A stretch of 64,000 bases of DNA, taken from JBCCOW01 sp038749105. Its GTDB lineage: Bacteria; Planctomycetota; Phycisphaerae; Phycisphaerales; Phycisphaeraceae. This document shows positions 25,263 through 34,584 of this stretch, one piece after another. How positions within the stretch are numbered: position 1 is the stretch's first letter; every line of letters begins with the position of its first letter. A program made the translations under genes and the position numbers. The notes beneath the pieces were generated by a model, which did not search any database, was not told where the DNA came from, and saw only the letters and a program-made list of their open reading frames with translations. Location of the stretch: assembly GCA_038749105.1 (NCBI GenBank), contig JBCDIM010000015.1, positions 1 to 64,000 of the forward strand. The letters are read 5' to 3'.

Positions 25263-26333
25263 ATGAGTGTCTCTCTGCCCGTTCTGCCCGCGGAAGCGTT
25301 GAGGCCTGACCCGCAGATACAGGCCACCCACCGAGCCGCCGCGACACCAGCCCCCAATGGTCCGCTGGCCGACCCGCTGGGCCGGGGCGTGGGCTACCTC
25401 CGGCTATCGCTCACCGAAGCCTGCGCAATGCGCTGCGTTTATTGTCGGCCATCGTTCCTCCGCAACCCCCGGAACGAGCAACGCCTCAGCCCCGCCCAGC
25501 TCGAACGTCTGGTCCGCCACCTTGCCCGGCACCACGGCCTGCACAAGGTCCGCCTGACCGGCGGCGACCCGACCAGCCGGCCCGAGCTGCTCGAGATCAT
25601 CGAGCGCATCGCGGCCGTGCCCGGGATCGATGACCTAGCGATGACCACCAATGGCCTCACCCTCGCGCGGCAGGCCGAGCACTACCGGCGCGCCGGACTG
25701 AAACGGGTCAACGTCAGCCTCGACACGCTTGACACGCAGCGGTTCCGGGCGATGACCGGCGTCGACGGGCTGGACCAGGTCCTTGCCGGGATCGACGCGG
25801 CGACCGACGCGGGGCTCACCCCGATCAAGCTCAACACGGTGGTGGTGCGGGGCCAGAATCTCGACGACCTGCCGGGGCTGGTGGGGTTTGCCGCCGACCG
25901 CGGCATCACGCTGCGGATGATCGAACTGATGCCGATGGGGCCGCTCGCCGAGGGCTGGGACGAACGCTACGCGCCCGAGCGCATGATGCGACGGGCCCTG
26001 GCCGGAACGGTGACGCGCTACACCGCACTGCGTCAGGGTCACGACGCCGCCCGCCGCTACCGCGTCCGGCTCCGCGACGGCCGGTCCGCCACCCTCGGGT
26101 TCATCACGCCCATGTCCTGCAACTTCTGCGCCGACTGCAACCGCCTCCGTGTCGCGGCCGACGGCACGCTCTACCCCTGCCTGATGGATCGGCCCACGGG
26201 CTCGATCGCCGACGCTCTTCAGCCCGGCACCACCCGACGCCGGATCGACAGTGCCCTCCGCGCCGCACTCGCGCACAAAGCCCCCGAGCACCCGACGACC
26301 GGCTTCGTCACGATGACCCGCATCGGTGGCTAG
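25263..26333 (+). CDS. moaA: GTP 3',8-cyclase, molybdenum cofactor step 1
   Basis: A 356-residue radical SAM enzyme. The N-terminal cluster is C54-x3-C58-x2-C61 (CAMRCVYC), and the C-terminal cluster site is in CNFCADCNRLRV with a further cysteine in LYPCLMD. The chain ends in Gly-Gly, as required for MoaA activity. It converts GTP to 3',8-cyclo-GTP, the first step towards molybdopterin. MoaC, MoaE and MoeA are not in the window. Position downstream of the nitrate reductase operon fits supply of cofactor to NasA. Confidence 0.95.
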   Translation: MSVSLPVLPAEALRPDPQIQATHRAAATPAPNGPLADPLGRGVGYLRLSLTEACAMRCVYCRPSFLRNPRNEQRLSPAQLERLVRHLARHHGLHKVRLTGGDPTSRPELLEIIERIAAVPGIDDLAMTTNGLTLARQAEHYRRAGLKRVNVSLDTLDTQRFRAMTGVDGLDQVLAGIDAATDAGLTPIKLNTVVVRGQNLDDLPGLVGFAADRGITLRMIELMPMGPLAEGWDERYAPERMMRRALAGTVTRYTALRQGHDAARRYRVRLRDGRSATLGFITPMSCNFCADCNRLRVAADGTLYPCLMDRPTGSIADALQPGTTRRRIDSALRAALAHKAPEHPTTGFVTMTRIGG

Positions 26334-26356
26334 CGAGCCGGATACCCCTCCCTCTC

Positions 26357-26602
26357 ATGACCATCACCGTCCACCTCTTCGGCATGCAGGCCCGCCTCGC
26401 GGACAGCCGTTCGCTGCAGCTCGAGCTGCCCGATGACGCCAACTGCGGGGCCATACTCGAACGCCTCGGCGTCGAGTATCCGGCCCTGAGCCCATCGCTT
26501 TCAGGTAGCCGACTCGCCGTCAATCACCGCTATGCCGAACCCGATGAAAAACTCGCCGAAGACGACGAGGTCGCCCTGATCGGCATGATCTCCGGCGGCT
26601 AA
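26357..26602 (+). CDS. moaD: Molybdopterin synthase sulfur-carrier subunit
   Basis: An 81-residue beta-grasp protein ending in MISGG. The terminal Gly-Gly is the site adenylated and turned into a thiocarboxylate to carry sulfur to the MoaE subunit. Length and ending are typical. It lies 23 bp after moaA and 6 bp before mobA, in one cofactor operon. The partner moaE must be elsewhere. Confidence 0.9.
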   Translation: MTITVHLFGMQARLADSRSLQLELPDDANCGAILERLGVEYPALSPSLSGSRLAVNHRYAEPDEKLAEDDEVALIGMISGG

Positions 26603-26608
26603 CTCGCC

Positions 26609-27202
26609 ATGGAAACACCTCCGCTGTACATCCTCGCCGGCGGCCAGAGCAAACGCTTCGGCTCGGACAAGGCCAGGGCGCTGGCTGAAGGCCGACCGCT
26701 GCTCCAACGCGTGGCCGACGCGCTGAGACCCGCAGTGCAGAGCTGCACCGTCGTAGCGGCCGAAGCCGACGCCTACGCCGACCTCGGCTTCACGACCCTC
26801 GGCGACACCCGCCGCGCCCACGGCCCGCTCGGCGGGCTCGAGACCGCCCTCCAACACCACCACGCCGAGCACGGCCCGGGCTGGATCGCGCTGGCGTCCT
26901 GCGACCTGCTCGACCCCAAGGCCGAACACCTCGCTGCACTCACGGCTCGGGCGACACCCGACACCGCTGCGGTCGTCTACGAGACCGACCGGCCGCAGCC
27001 TTTCCCGGGGCTGTACCACACCGATGCCTTGCCGGCGGTGCAAACCGGGCTGGCTGAGGACAAGCCGTGGGGCATGATCCGGCTGCTGCAGAGCCTCTCG
27101 GCCGTGCGAGTGCCGGCCCCCGACGACTGGCCGGCGATCCCGCAGGCGAATCGGCGTGAGCATCTCGACGCTTGGCAAGCAGACCGGCAAGGCGATCCGT
27201 AA
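26609..27202 (+). CDS. mobA: Molybdenum cofactor guanylyltransferase
   Basis: A 197-residue nucleotidyltransferase with the MobA motif LAGGQSKRFGSDKA near the N-terminus, then TLGDTRRAHGPLGGLE and LASCDLLDPKAEHL, which supply nucleotide and metal binding. It joins GMP to molybdopterin, making the dinucleotide form used by bis-MGD enzymes such as NasA. It is the last gene of the cofactor group and ends 7 bp before the convergent ATP-grasp gene. Confidence 0.92.
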   Translation: METPPLYILAGGQSKRFGSDKARALAEGRPLLQRVADALRPAVQSCTVVAAEADAYADLGFTTLGDTRRAHGPLGGLETALQHHHAEHGPGWIALASCDLLDPKAEHLAALTARATPDTAAVVYETDRPQPFPGLYHTDALPAVQTGLAEDKPWGMIRLLQSLSAVRVPAPDDWPAIPQANRREHLDAWQADRQGDP

Positions 27203-27209
27203 GGCGTCG

Positions 27210-28349
27210 CTACGGACGAAGCGCGTCGGTCACGCGGCGTGCGTCATCCATCAGCGCTTGGTAGACGGCATCCCGGTTGGGAGCGGTCGCGGTCACGGTC
27301 GTCACCCACGCCCCGGCAGCGAGCTGGAAGCCGGGCGGGGCGGTGTCGATACAACGGGAAGCAACCTCGGCGGGCAGCGGCGGCATCGAGACCGCGTCAC
27401 GGCTAAAGACCAGGGCCTGGCCATGGTACGGGCGCTTCCGGCGGTCGCGGTTGGACAGCCGCTGCTTCTTGCTGTCGGGGTCGGTCTCGACCACGCGGGG
27501 GGTCAGCGCGCTGCTGCCGCTCGCGGCCTCGAGCACGCCGGCCGAGAGCGGGAACCGGGGGTTGATCTCGACCGGCCAGACCCGCCCGAGCCAATCGACG
27601 ATGAAGTCGATGCCGAAGACCCCCCGGAGGTCGTAGCGCTGGGTGACGACGACGCCGAGGTGGACCACCGCCTGGTAGGCCTTGTTGGACAGGCGGACCG
27701 GCCCGATCGAGCCGCAGTAGGCGAACGGGTCGGCCCCGAGGCTCGGCTCGCCGACCAGCTGCTCGGTAACCCCGAGCAGGCTGGCGGACCAGCCGTCGGC
27801 GAAGAACACGGCCGAGTGGGGTGTGCCACCCTTGACGAACTGCTGGAGGTAATGGTCGTCACCCACACGCGAGAGGGCGGACCAAAACCCGATGTCGCGG
27901 CCTGCGAACGAGGCGAGGGGCTTGATGAGGACGCGTTTGCCGAGGACGCCGAAGGCGAGCTGGCGGAGCCGGGTGCCGAGGCCCGCGACGGGCTGGGTCT
28001 TGGGCAGGCGCAGCCCTGGGGTGAGCGGCAGCGAGGTGAGGGCGGTGGGCGATCGGGCGGCGGCACTCGCCTTGCCTGACGAACCCAGGAGCGTGTGGTC
28101 GTAGGCCAGTGCGGCCAGGGTCGTGGCGTGGTTCTCGAGCGGCCCGGTGCAGAGGACCGCGGCGCGTGGGGGGCAGCGGGGCAGCAGCCGGAGGGCTTCG
28201 GGGTCACGCCCGGCCGGGTAGGTGTGCGTTGGCAGCGACGCGGACTCGAAGGTGGGCCGATCGGTCAGGAGCACGGGCTGATACCCGGCCCGCTCGGCCG
28301 ACCGCGCAGCGGCGGGGGCGTGTGTGCCAAAGACGATCAATGGCCCCAT
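27210..28349 (-). CDS. ATP-grasp family ligase of unknown substrate
   Basis: About 379 residues from the ATG at 28349; a longer frame starts at 28421, but its extra 24 residues look unlike coding sequence. The start MGPLIVFGTHAPAAARSAERAGY resembles a pre-ATP-grasp Rossmann half. Middle and late motifs (VLIKPLASFAGRDIG, LQQFVKGGTPHS, GVFGIDFIVD, VWPVEINPRFPLSAGVLE) fit the ATP-grasp nucleotide and magnesium sites. ATP-grasp enzymes join a carboxylate to an amine or thiol. The gene is convergent with mobA and has no clear pathway neighbour, so the substrate is open. Confidence 0.8.
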   Translation of the reverse strand: MGPLIVFGTHAPAAARSAERAGYQPVLLTDRPTFESASLPTHTYPAGRDPEALRLLPRCPPRAAVLCTGPLENHATTLAALAYDHTLLGSSGKASAAARSPTALTSLPLTPGLRLPKTQPVAGLGTRLRQLAFGVLGKRVLIKPLASFAGRDIGFWSALSRVGDDHYLQQFVKGGTPHSAVFFADGWSASLLGVTEQLVGEPSLGADPFAYCGSIGPVRLSNKAYQAVVHLGVVVTQRYDLRGVFGIDFIVDWLGRVWPVEINPRFPLSAGVLEAASGSSALTPRVVETDPDSKKQRLSNRDRRKRPYHGQALVFSRDAVSMPPLPAEVASRCIDTAPPGFQLAAGAWVTTVTATAPNRDAVYQALMDDARRVTDALRP

Positions 28350-28465
28350 GGTGGTGTCCTGTCGTCGAAAGTGGTGTGCATCCCATTCACAAGTCGGCCG
28401 ATGCAGGGTTGAACGAACCAACGCCGCGTCGCATGAAAGACCCTCATGATGCTAAGGTCTGAACC

Positions 28466-29599
28466 GTGGAGAGATCGGGTCAAACAAGATTGCCACAGGT
28501 CACAGCGCGGTCGGAAACGACGACGCAGGCTGTGCGCGTGAAAGCCGCGTTTCAAGTTTTGCTGCTCTGCTTCATGTGTGCAGTCGGAGTAGCAGCCCCA
28601 GCGGCTGGGCAACTCGAAACGGTCCCCGCGGGACTCTTCGGTCCGCACACCGCGCTAGCGTGTTACGCCGATGTCGCAGCGGTCCGCGGCGAAGACCTGG
28701 CCGCCGCCTTGGCGGGCCTGGAACAGGTCATGGAGCCCACCCACGGCCAGACAGATGCAGCACAGGCGATCGGCGAAGCGGTTGCGGCTTACGTGGAGTT
28801 CAGAGTCGGGTTAATGAGCGCTGGCGGGTCAGGCCTGCTGGTGCTCGCCGACGTCGCGCCCGATGACGAAAGGGGGGTGATCCGGCCGGTGCTCTTGGTG
28901 CGGGTCGAGCCTGACGCAGACGCCGACGCGGTGCTCGGCGCGATCGGCGGGCTGTTAGACGCTGTCACTATGAGCACGGACACGCCCACCCTGCGACGGG
29001 TCGCCCCGCATTGGATGGTGGTCCAGGGAGTCGCACAGCTGGGGCATGCGAAGACCGACGGCGAGGCCGAACACCGCGATGCCATCATGGACGTGCTCCA
29101 GAGCCACGACGCATGCGCGCTACAACTCGCGGTGCGGATGACGCCGGCGCTGCGTGCTCAGCTGCGCCAGGCCAGTGGTCTGCAGGACGAAGAGGAAGAC
29201 CTGGGCCCGATCCTGATCGACCCGCTGGTTGCCGTGGTCCGTGACGCAGCCCGGACGCTACAGCCTCTGGAAGCTGTCACACTCGGGGCACAAATCACGG
29301 CTTCACCGGTCGTGGAGGCCCGGCTCTGGTTCTCCACAGAGGAGCAGGCGGAGACGTTTCGCACCGCCTCGGACGGCTTCTTGAACCTCCTACAGCAGCT
29401 CATGGGCGGCAATGAAAGCAACGATCCTATCGAGAGCAACGACCCGCGGGGGGAGGTCGAGCGTCTGATTACCGCGGTTCGGCTGACCCGTACCGGACGG
29501 CGGCTCGACGCCGAATTAGGCCAGAAGGAGCTGGCAGCCGTGGTCAAACTGGGCCCTTCACTGGCGATGATGCTATTAATGGGAAATACTGAGCGGTAA
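28466..29599 (+). CDS. Secreted protein, paralogue of the next gene
   Basis: A 377-residue protein from GTG at 28466, supported by a -10-like TAAGGT (28453-28458) seven bases before it. Residues about 30-49 form a signal segment (LLLCFMCAVGVAAPAAGQ). The mature part begins with VPAGLFGPHTALACYADVAAVRGEDLAAAL, which parallels LPAAVFGDDVAMVAYIDVEGMAPGDLQAAA in the next gene, and both continue with a similar order of strands and helices. I do not recognise the family and cannot assign a function. It is probably periplasmic. Confidence 0.75.
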   Translation: MERSGQTRLPQVTARSETTTQAVRVKAAFQVLLLCFMCAVGVAAPAAGQLETVPAGLFGPHTALACYADVAAVRGEDLAAALAGLEQVMEPTHGQTDAAQAIGEAVAAYVEFRVGLMSAGGSGLLVLADVAPDDERGVIRPVLLVRVEPDADADAVLGAIGGLLDAVTMSTDTPTLRRVAPHWMVVQGVAQLGHAKTDGEAEHRDAIMDVLQSHDACALQLAVRMTPALRAQLRQASGLQDEEEDLGPILIDPLVAVVRDAARTLQPLEAVTLGAQITASPVVEARLWFSTEEQAETFRTASDGFLNLLQQLMGGNESNDPIESNDPRGEVERLITAVRLTRTGRRLDAELGQKELAAVVKLGPSLAMMLLMGNTER

Positions 29600-29680
29600 T
29601 CCCCAACCCTTCGGCGGCGTCTGGCCGTAGAAGAGTGAACTTGAACTCACACCAATCCTCACCCTGATATGGAGCAAACG

Positions 29681-30697
29681 ATGAATCGAATCAAACGGAC
29701 TTGGGCGGCCTGCATGGTCCTCGGCGCGGCGGCTACGGGCCTGCCCACCGCCACCGCCACCGCCGACCCCGCGATGGGCGGGCTGCCAGCCGCCGTGTTC
29801 GGCGATGACGTCGCCATGGTGGCGTATATCGATGTCGAGGGCATGGCCCCGGGCGATCTGCAAGCGGCCGCCGACAAGATGGGCGATCTCGTCCCGATGG
29901 CCGACGACGGCGCTGACGCCGAAGAGGCCATGGAGAAATACACCGAGTTCCACGCTGCGTTCACCGGTTCCGGCGGCAAGGGCGGGTTCTTCCTCGTGGA
30001 GGTCCCGGTCGGCGACGCGGAGCCCGACGTCAAGCCGGTCGCGATGATCAAGGTCGCCCCCGGTGCTGACAAGGAGGGCATCCTCGACGCGCTGCGGATG
30101 CTCGCCGACGATCCGGAAGAGGCCGCCGAAGTCGACCTTCAGCCCGCTGGGCCTGGCTGGATGCTGGCGGTCGGTGAAGAGTTCGGCACCCCGCCCGCCG
30201 ACGGCAATCCCCAGAACATGGGCGTGCTCGGTGCAGCGCTGGGCACCTACGCCCAGTCGCCGGTCCGGATGGGCTTCCGCCTGACCAACGCGATGCAGGC
30301 CGAGCTCGCCAACGAGATCCAGGGCATGGAAGCCGGCGCGGGTGGCAACCCGATGGCCGGCATGATGTCCGGGCTCGCCAAGAGCTTCCAGAAGACCGAG
30401 TACATGAGCGCCGGCGTCAGCGTGGCGGACCAGCCTCAGATGATGGTCGGGATGAAGTTCCCCACGGCGGAAGACGCCAACGGGTTCCTCACGGGCTACA
30501 CCAACGCCGTGAACATGATGTGGGGCTTCGTCGCCATGCAGGCCGGCCCCGACACCGACCCCGCCGACATGCAGGCCATCCGCAACGCCCTGAACATGCA
30601 GGCCCAGGGCGACCGCCTCGAGATGGTCATCGGGCCCGACGCCCTCGCGGCCATCGGCAACATGGGGCAGGCCATGGGCGGCGTGCCCGTCCCCTGA
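29681..30697 (+). CDS. Secreted protein, paralogue of the previous gene
   Basis: A 338-residue protein from the ATG at 29681, chosen because GGAG lies six bases upstream; an ATG at 29669 is also in frame. A signal peptide covers about 1-29 (ending TATADP). The mature part is Met-rich and mixed alpha/beta, with an N-terminal strand-helix similar to the preceding protein. No catalytic motif is visible. A strong terminator follows 25 bp after the stop, so the pair forms one unit. Confidence 0.78.
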   Translation: MNRIKRTWAACMVLGAAATGLPTATATADPAMGGLPAAVFGDDVAMVAYIDVEGMAPGDLQAAADKMGDLVPMADDGADAEEAMEKYTEFHAAFTGSGGKGGFFLVEVPVGDAEPDVKPVAMIKVAPGADKEGILDALRMLADDPEEAAEVDLQPAGPGWMLAVGEEFGTPPADGNPQNMGVLGAALGTYAQSPVRMGFRLTNAMQAELANEIQGMEAGAGGNPMAGMMSGLAKSFQKTEYMSAGVSVADQPQMMVGMKFPTAEDANGFLTGYTNAVNMMWGFVAMQAGPDTDPADMQAIRNALNMQAQGDRLEMVIGPDALAAIGNMGQAMGGVPVP

Positions 30698-30721
30698 TCC
30701 ACTGACCCCCGCACCCAAACG

Positions 30722-30759
30722 AAAGCCGCGGCCAGCCCATGCTGACCGCGGCTTTTTTT
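30722..30759 (+). terminator. Intrinsic terminator after the paralogue pair
   Basis: A perfect 10-bp stem, AAAGCCGCGG with CCGCGGCTTT (30746-30755), is followed by a total of seven T. It sits between the secreted-protein gene and the convergent DUF481 gene; its A-rich 5' side would allow some function in the other direction too. Confidence 0.92.
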
Positions 30760-30778
30760 GTTGGGATGGATCACCAGG

Positions 30779-31765
30779 TCAGAACGTCAGCACGACAGCC
30801 CCGAAGTACTTCAGATCGTTCTGGTCGTCGCCCGCGGCGGGGTCCGAGTCGTACTCGTTCTCGATGCCGAACTTCAGGCTCACGCCGTTGGCGGTGTCCA
30901 CGGCGATGCTGTAAGCGAGGCTGGTCAGGTTGCGGTACTCGCCCCCGTCGCTGAGCGAGGGCAGCAGGGTGTTGGCGAACGTGAACTCCTGGCTTTCGCT
31001 GATCCGCCAGACGCCCTCGATGCCGAGCACGGCTTCCCAGGTCAGCTCATCAACGTCACCGAACTCGTAGATCGGGCCAGCACCGGCTCGGCCGCGGAGC
31101 TCGAAGTCGGGCTCATCGTAGAAGGTGTAGCCCACGCCGCCGTAGCCCGAGACGCGGTGCTCCCAGGCCTCGAACTGGTCGTACTCGTACTTGCCCTGCG
31201 CGAAGAAGAAGTAGGCCTTGTCGGTGAGCAGCCAGTCGCGGGTGAACGCGAGGGTGAACTCGTTGTCGGAGGTGTCGCCGTCGTCGGAGGACCGGAAGTA
31301 GCGGGCGAGGATATCCCAGCGGGCGGCGTCGGTCTCCTTCTTGGCGTTGAAGTTGGCGTAGAGGTTGAGGGTCTCGGAGTTGCCGGACGAGCCGTTGAGG
31401 CCGGCCTCGAAGTTCTTCTCGAACCCAGGCAGGAACCACTGGCTGGGGCCGAAGACCGGGCCAGGGTCGGAGGCGGGCTCGGGCTCGGCCGCGGGGGCCT
31501 CGACGGGCTCGGCGTCGGTATCGACGACCGACTGCACCTGTTCGCGGGGGATGATCAGCGGCCCGAGCACGGGGTGCTTGAGGTTGATCGCGGTGTCGCT
31601 CTGGCCGGTGATCTCGCCGTCGAGGGTCTCGCCGGTCTGGAGCTGGACCGAATCGGCCCAAACGGGGCTGGCATGACCGGCTAAGCCGGCGAGCAGGACC
31701 GCGGTGGCGACGGCCGGACGGGGCCATGTACCGGAGGACGGGGCGTGCGGGGTGAAGGACTTCAT
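30779..31765 (-). CDS. DUF481 outer-membrane protein
   Basis: A 328-residue protein from the ATG at 31765, chosen because CAGGAG lies just upstream and a signal peptide (1 to about 36, ending SPVWAD) follows directly. The N-terminal part (SVQLQTGETLDGEITGQSD) is a small beta domain common before DUF481 in planctomycetes. After a Pro/Glu/Ala linker the DUF481 barrel begins (GFEKNFEAGLNGSSGNSETLNLYANFNAKKET) and ends in the aromatic FGAVVLTF. Predicted outer-membrane beta-barrel of unknown function, about 260 residues in the barrel. Confidence 0.85.
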   Translation of the reverse strand: MKSFTPHAPSSGTWPRPAVATAVLLAGLAGHASPVWADSVQLQTGETLDGEITGQSDTAINLKHPVLGPLIIPREQVQSVVDTDAEPVEAPAAEPEPASDPGPVFGPSQWFLPGFEKNFEAGLNGSSGNSETLNLYANFNAKKETDAARWDILARYFRSSDDGDTSDNEFTLAFTRDWLLTDKAYFFFAQGKYEYDQFEAWEHRVSGYGGVGYTFYDEPDFELRGRAGAGPIYEFGDVDELTWEAVLGIEGVWRISESQEFTFANTLLPSLSDGGEYRNLTSLAYSIAVDTANGVSLKFGIENEYDSDPAAGDDQNDLKYFGAVVLTF

Positions 31766-31942
31766 GTGTGGCTCCTGAATCGAATCTTTGACAGATAAGA
31801 GACATCGGCAATCCCGCAAAGACCGCCGTAAAAGCAACGGAACCGTGCAAAACCTCTCGGTGACTTCAGCGAACCGCGCTTTTCTCCCGTCTTCGCGCCT
31901 CACACGTCTTGCTCGACCCTAACCCGCGCGGTACAAACCACT

Positions 31943-33769
31943 ATGCCCCCCAATCCAACGCTGCTCGAAGAAGTCGGCCACCAGACGCAAGAATCGGAGT
32001 TCTTCAACCCCGTCCCCGCGGGCTACGTCAAAGGCCGACACAAGTATGTCGTGGTCTTCGGCACCGTCATCTCCGGCCTGGGCAAAGGGATCTTCTCCTC
32101 CTCCCTCGCCATGCTCCTCAAGGACAAGGGCCTCCGCGTCGCCCCCATCAAGATGGAGGGCTACCTCAACCTCGACTCCGGGACCCTCAACCCCTACCGC
32201 CACGGCGAGGTCTTCGTGCTGGACGACGGCATGGAGACCGACATGGACCTGGGCACCTACGAACGCCTCCTCGACCAGGACCTCACCCGAGACAACTACA
32301 CCACCTCCGGCCAGGTCTACCGCAAGGTCCTCGACAAGGAACGCAGCGGCGGCTACCTCGGGCGCGACGTCCAGATGATCCCCCACGTCACCGGCGAGGT
32401 GAAGCACCTGCTCCGCGACCTCGCGGTCAAGCAGCGTGCCGACGTCGTCTTCGTCGAGGTCGGCGGGACCGTCGGCGACCACGAGAACGCGTTCTACATC
32501 GAGGCCCTGCGTCAGCTCGCGTTCGAAGAAGGCCCCGAGTCGGTGTGCGTCGTCGCCCTGACCTATATCATCGAGCCACCCGCGCTCGGCGAGCAGAAGA
32601 GCAAGGCCGCCCAGCTCGGGCTCAAGAAGCTCCTCGAGGCGGGGATCCAGCCGCACATCGTCGCCTGCCGATCGGTCAACCCGGTCGAGAACAGCGCCAA
32701 GCAGAAGATCGCAATGTTTTCGAACGTGCCCGAAGACCGGGTCTTCTCCATGCACGATCGCGACAGCATCTACACCATCCCCACCGCGATGCGCAACGAG
32801 GGCCTTGACCTCCAGGTCCTGACCATGCTCGGCATCCAGACCCGCGTCAACCAGAAGTTCGAGGACCAACAGCTCAGCCAATGGCGGAAGTTCACGGGCT
32901 TGATCAAGGCCCCCCGCCGGCACCGCTGCCGCATCGGGCTCACCGGCAAATACGCCGCGCTCCGCGATGCCTACGCATCGATCGATACGGCCCTGGAGCA
33001 CTGCGCGACCTACCTCAAGGCCGACGCCGAGATCGACTGGATCGACACGACGACCTTCGATCCGAAGGACGCCCCGGACCGCCTCGCCGGGCTGGACGCC
33101 GTGATTGTCCCCGGCGGCTTCGGGCACCGCGGCACCGAGTCCAAGATCGCCTGCGTCCGCCATTGCCGAGAGACCGGGCTGCCCTATCTCGGGATCTGTC
33201 TGGGCTTCCAGATGGCGGTCATCGAATACGCGCGTGCCGTCTGCGGGCTCCGCGACGCCGCCTCGACCGAGTTCGACGCCGACGCCGTCCAGCCCGTCAT
33301 CGACATCCTCCCGGAGCAGAAGGAGATCGAGGGCCTCGGCGGCAACATGCGGCTCGGCGGCAAGGACGTCCTGATCCACGGCGGCACCCTCGCCGCCCAC
33401 CTCTTCGGGCTGCCCGACGACGGGGGCGTCGTCCGCCAACGCTTCCGCCACCGCTACGAGGTCGACCCGTCCTACATCCCGACCCTCGAGGCCGGCGGGA
33501 TGGTCTTCTCCGGGCGGCACCCCGAGCAGCCGATCATGCAGGTCCTCGAGCTGCCCACCGAGACGCACCCGTTCTTCCTGGGCGGGCAGTTCCACCCCGA
33601 GCTGCTGAGCCGACCGCTCCGGCCGCACGCCATGTTCATGGGGCTGGTCGCCGCCGCGATCCGCCACGCCGACCCCGACGCCGAGGGCCTCGACCCCCGT
33701 TGGCTCCCACCCACCCCGCCGGTCTCCCCGACGCCCGACCCCGTGACCCCCGAGCCCATCGCCGTCTGA
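31943..33769 (+). CDS. pyrG: CTP synthase
   Basis: A 608-residue enzyme, about 60 longer than the E. coli form. The synthetase half holds the P-loop variant VFGTVISGLGKGIFSSSLA and MEGYLNLDSGTLNPYRHGEVFVLDDG; the class I glutaminase half holds GICLGFQ with the nucleophile cysteine and FHPE with catalytic His and Glu. It makes CTP from UTP, ATP and glutamine. The additions are about 35 residues at the N-terminus and a Pro-rich C-terminal tail. It starts 177 bp from a divergent DUF481 gene. Confidence 0.95.
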   Translation: MPPNPTLLEEVGHQTQESEFFNPVPAGYVKGRHKYVVVFGTVISGLGKGIFSSSLAMLLKDKGLRVAPIKMEGYLNLDSGTLNPYRHGEVFVLDDGMETDMDLGTYERLLDQDLTRDNYTTSGQVYRKVLDKERSGGYLGRDVQMIPHVTGEVKHLLRDLAVKQRADVVFVEVGGTVGDHENAFYIEALRQLAFEEGPESVCVVALTYIIEPPALGEQKSKAAQLGLKKLLEAGIQPHIVACRSVNPVENSAKQKIAMFSNVPEDRVFSMHDRDSIYTIPTAMRNEGLDLQVLTMLGIQTRVNQKFEDQQLSQWRKFTGLIKAPRRHRCRIGLTGKYAALRDAYASIDTALEHCATYLKADAEIDWIDTTTFDPKDAPDRLAGLDAVIVPGGFGHRGTESKIACVRHCRETGLPYLGICLGFQMAVIEYARAVCGLRDAASTEFDADAVQPVIDILPEQKEIEGLGGNMRLGGKDVLIHGGTLAAHLFGLPDDGGVVRQRFRHRYEVDPSYIPTLEAGGMVFSGRHPEQPIMQVLELPTETHPFFLGGQFHPELLSRPLRPHAMFMGLVAAAIRHADPDAEGLDPRWLPPTPPVSPTPDPVTPEPIAV

Positions 33770-33852
33770 GCCCGCGATCCCCTTTCGCAACGTCACAGCC
33801 CTTGCCCGGTAATTACACTGCAGGTCCGACGTCCTCTCCCCCGGAGCACGCT

Positions 33853-34497
33853 ATGCCACGACCCATCCTCACCCTCCTCGCATGCCTCGCCCTGACCCTC
33901 GGCCTCATCGGCTGCAGCGACCCGCACATCGACGCCGCCGACGAATACATGGCCCTCATGGACGAGCTCGCCGACCACCTCGACGACCTCGACCTTGACA
34001 AAAAGGATTCGGTCAGCGACTTCAAGGACAAAGTCGAAGAGATTGAGGACCGCCTCAAAGACCTTACGGACCTGATCGAGGACGAGAAGATTTCGGACGA
34101 CGCAAAGGACTACATCAGCGACGATATCGAAGACGATTTCACCGACAAGCTCGTTGATCAGGGCAGCAAAATCCTTGAAAAGGCGACCAAATCGATGGAG
34201 CAGTACAAGGTCTATGAGTCCGAGCTCTCGAGTGCCTTGGAAGACTTCGAGAAGCGAGCGGAGGAACTCGAAGACGAGTTGCGCCTCGACGACGCCCGTG
34301 AAGAGGCAGAAAAGAAGCTGAGGCCCAAAATGCTGGAAGCCCGACAGCGTCTGATGGGGCAGCAGCGTCAGCAGCCGCCCAACCAGTTCCCCGGCGGCTT
34401 CCCGCAGAACCCGAACCAGTTCCCGAATCAATTCCCGAACCAGAACCCGAATCCGAACCAGAACCCCAACCCGTTCCAGGACCCTTTCGGGCAGTAG
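33853..34497 (+). CDS. Acidic coiled-coil lipoprotein with Asn/Pro/Gln-rich tail
   Basis: A 214-residue protein with a lipoprotein signal (lipobox LIGC, cysteine at about 19). The mature part to about residue 165 is rich in Asp, Glu and Lys and predicted helical coiled coil. The last 45 residues are repeats of NQFPN and NPNQ type, low-complexity and probably extended. A longer open frame on this strand runs back through pyrG, but the lipoprotein start at 33853, with GGAG upstream, is the credible one. Likely envelope-anchored; function unknown. Confidence 0.82.
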   Translation: MPRPILTLLACLALTLGLIGCSDPHIDAADEYMALMDELADHLDDLDLDKKDSVSDFKDKVEEIEDRLKDLTDLIEDEKISDDAKDYISDDIEDDFTDKLVDQGSKILEKATKSMEQYKVYESELSSALEDFEKRAEELEDELRLDDAREEAEKKLRPKMLEARQRLMGQQRQQPPNQFPGGFPQNPNQFPNQFPNQNPNPNQNPNPFQDPFGQ

Positions 34498-34584
34498 TCA
34501 CCAAACGAGCCGGGTGTATCAGCCCGGCCCGGTGCCACAGGCCCTCCGGCCCGACACGGGCCGGCTCGCCAGCTCTCTACTGAA

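Noticed and set aside
32881..33852. Upstream extension of the coiled-coil lipoprotein frame into pyrG
   Set aside because: The extension is an Arg/Pro-rich alternative frame of pyrG; the real lipoprotein signal starts at 33853.
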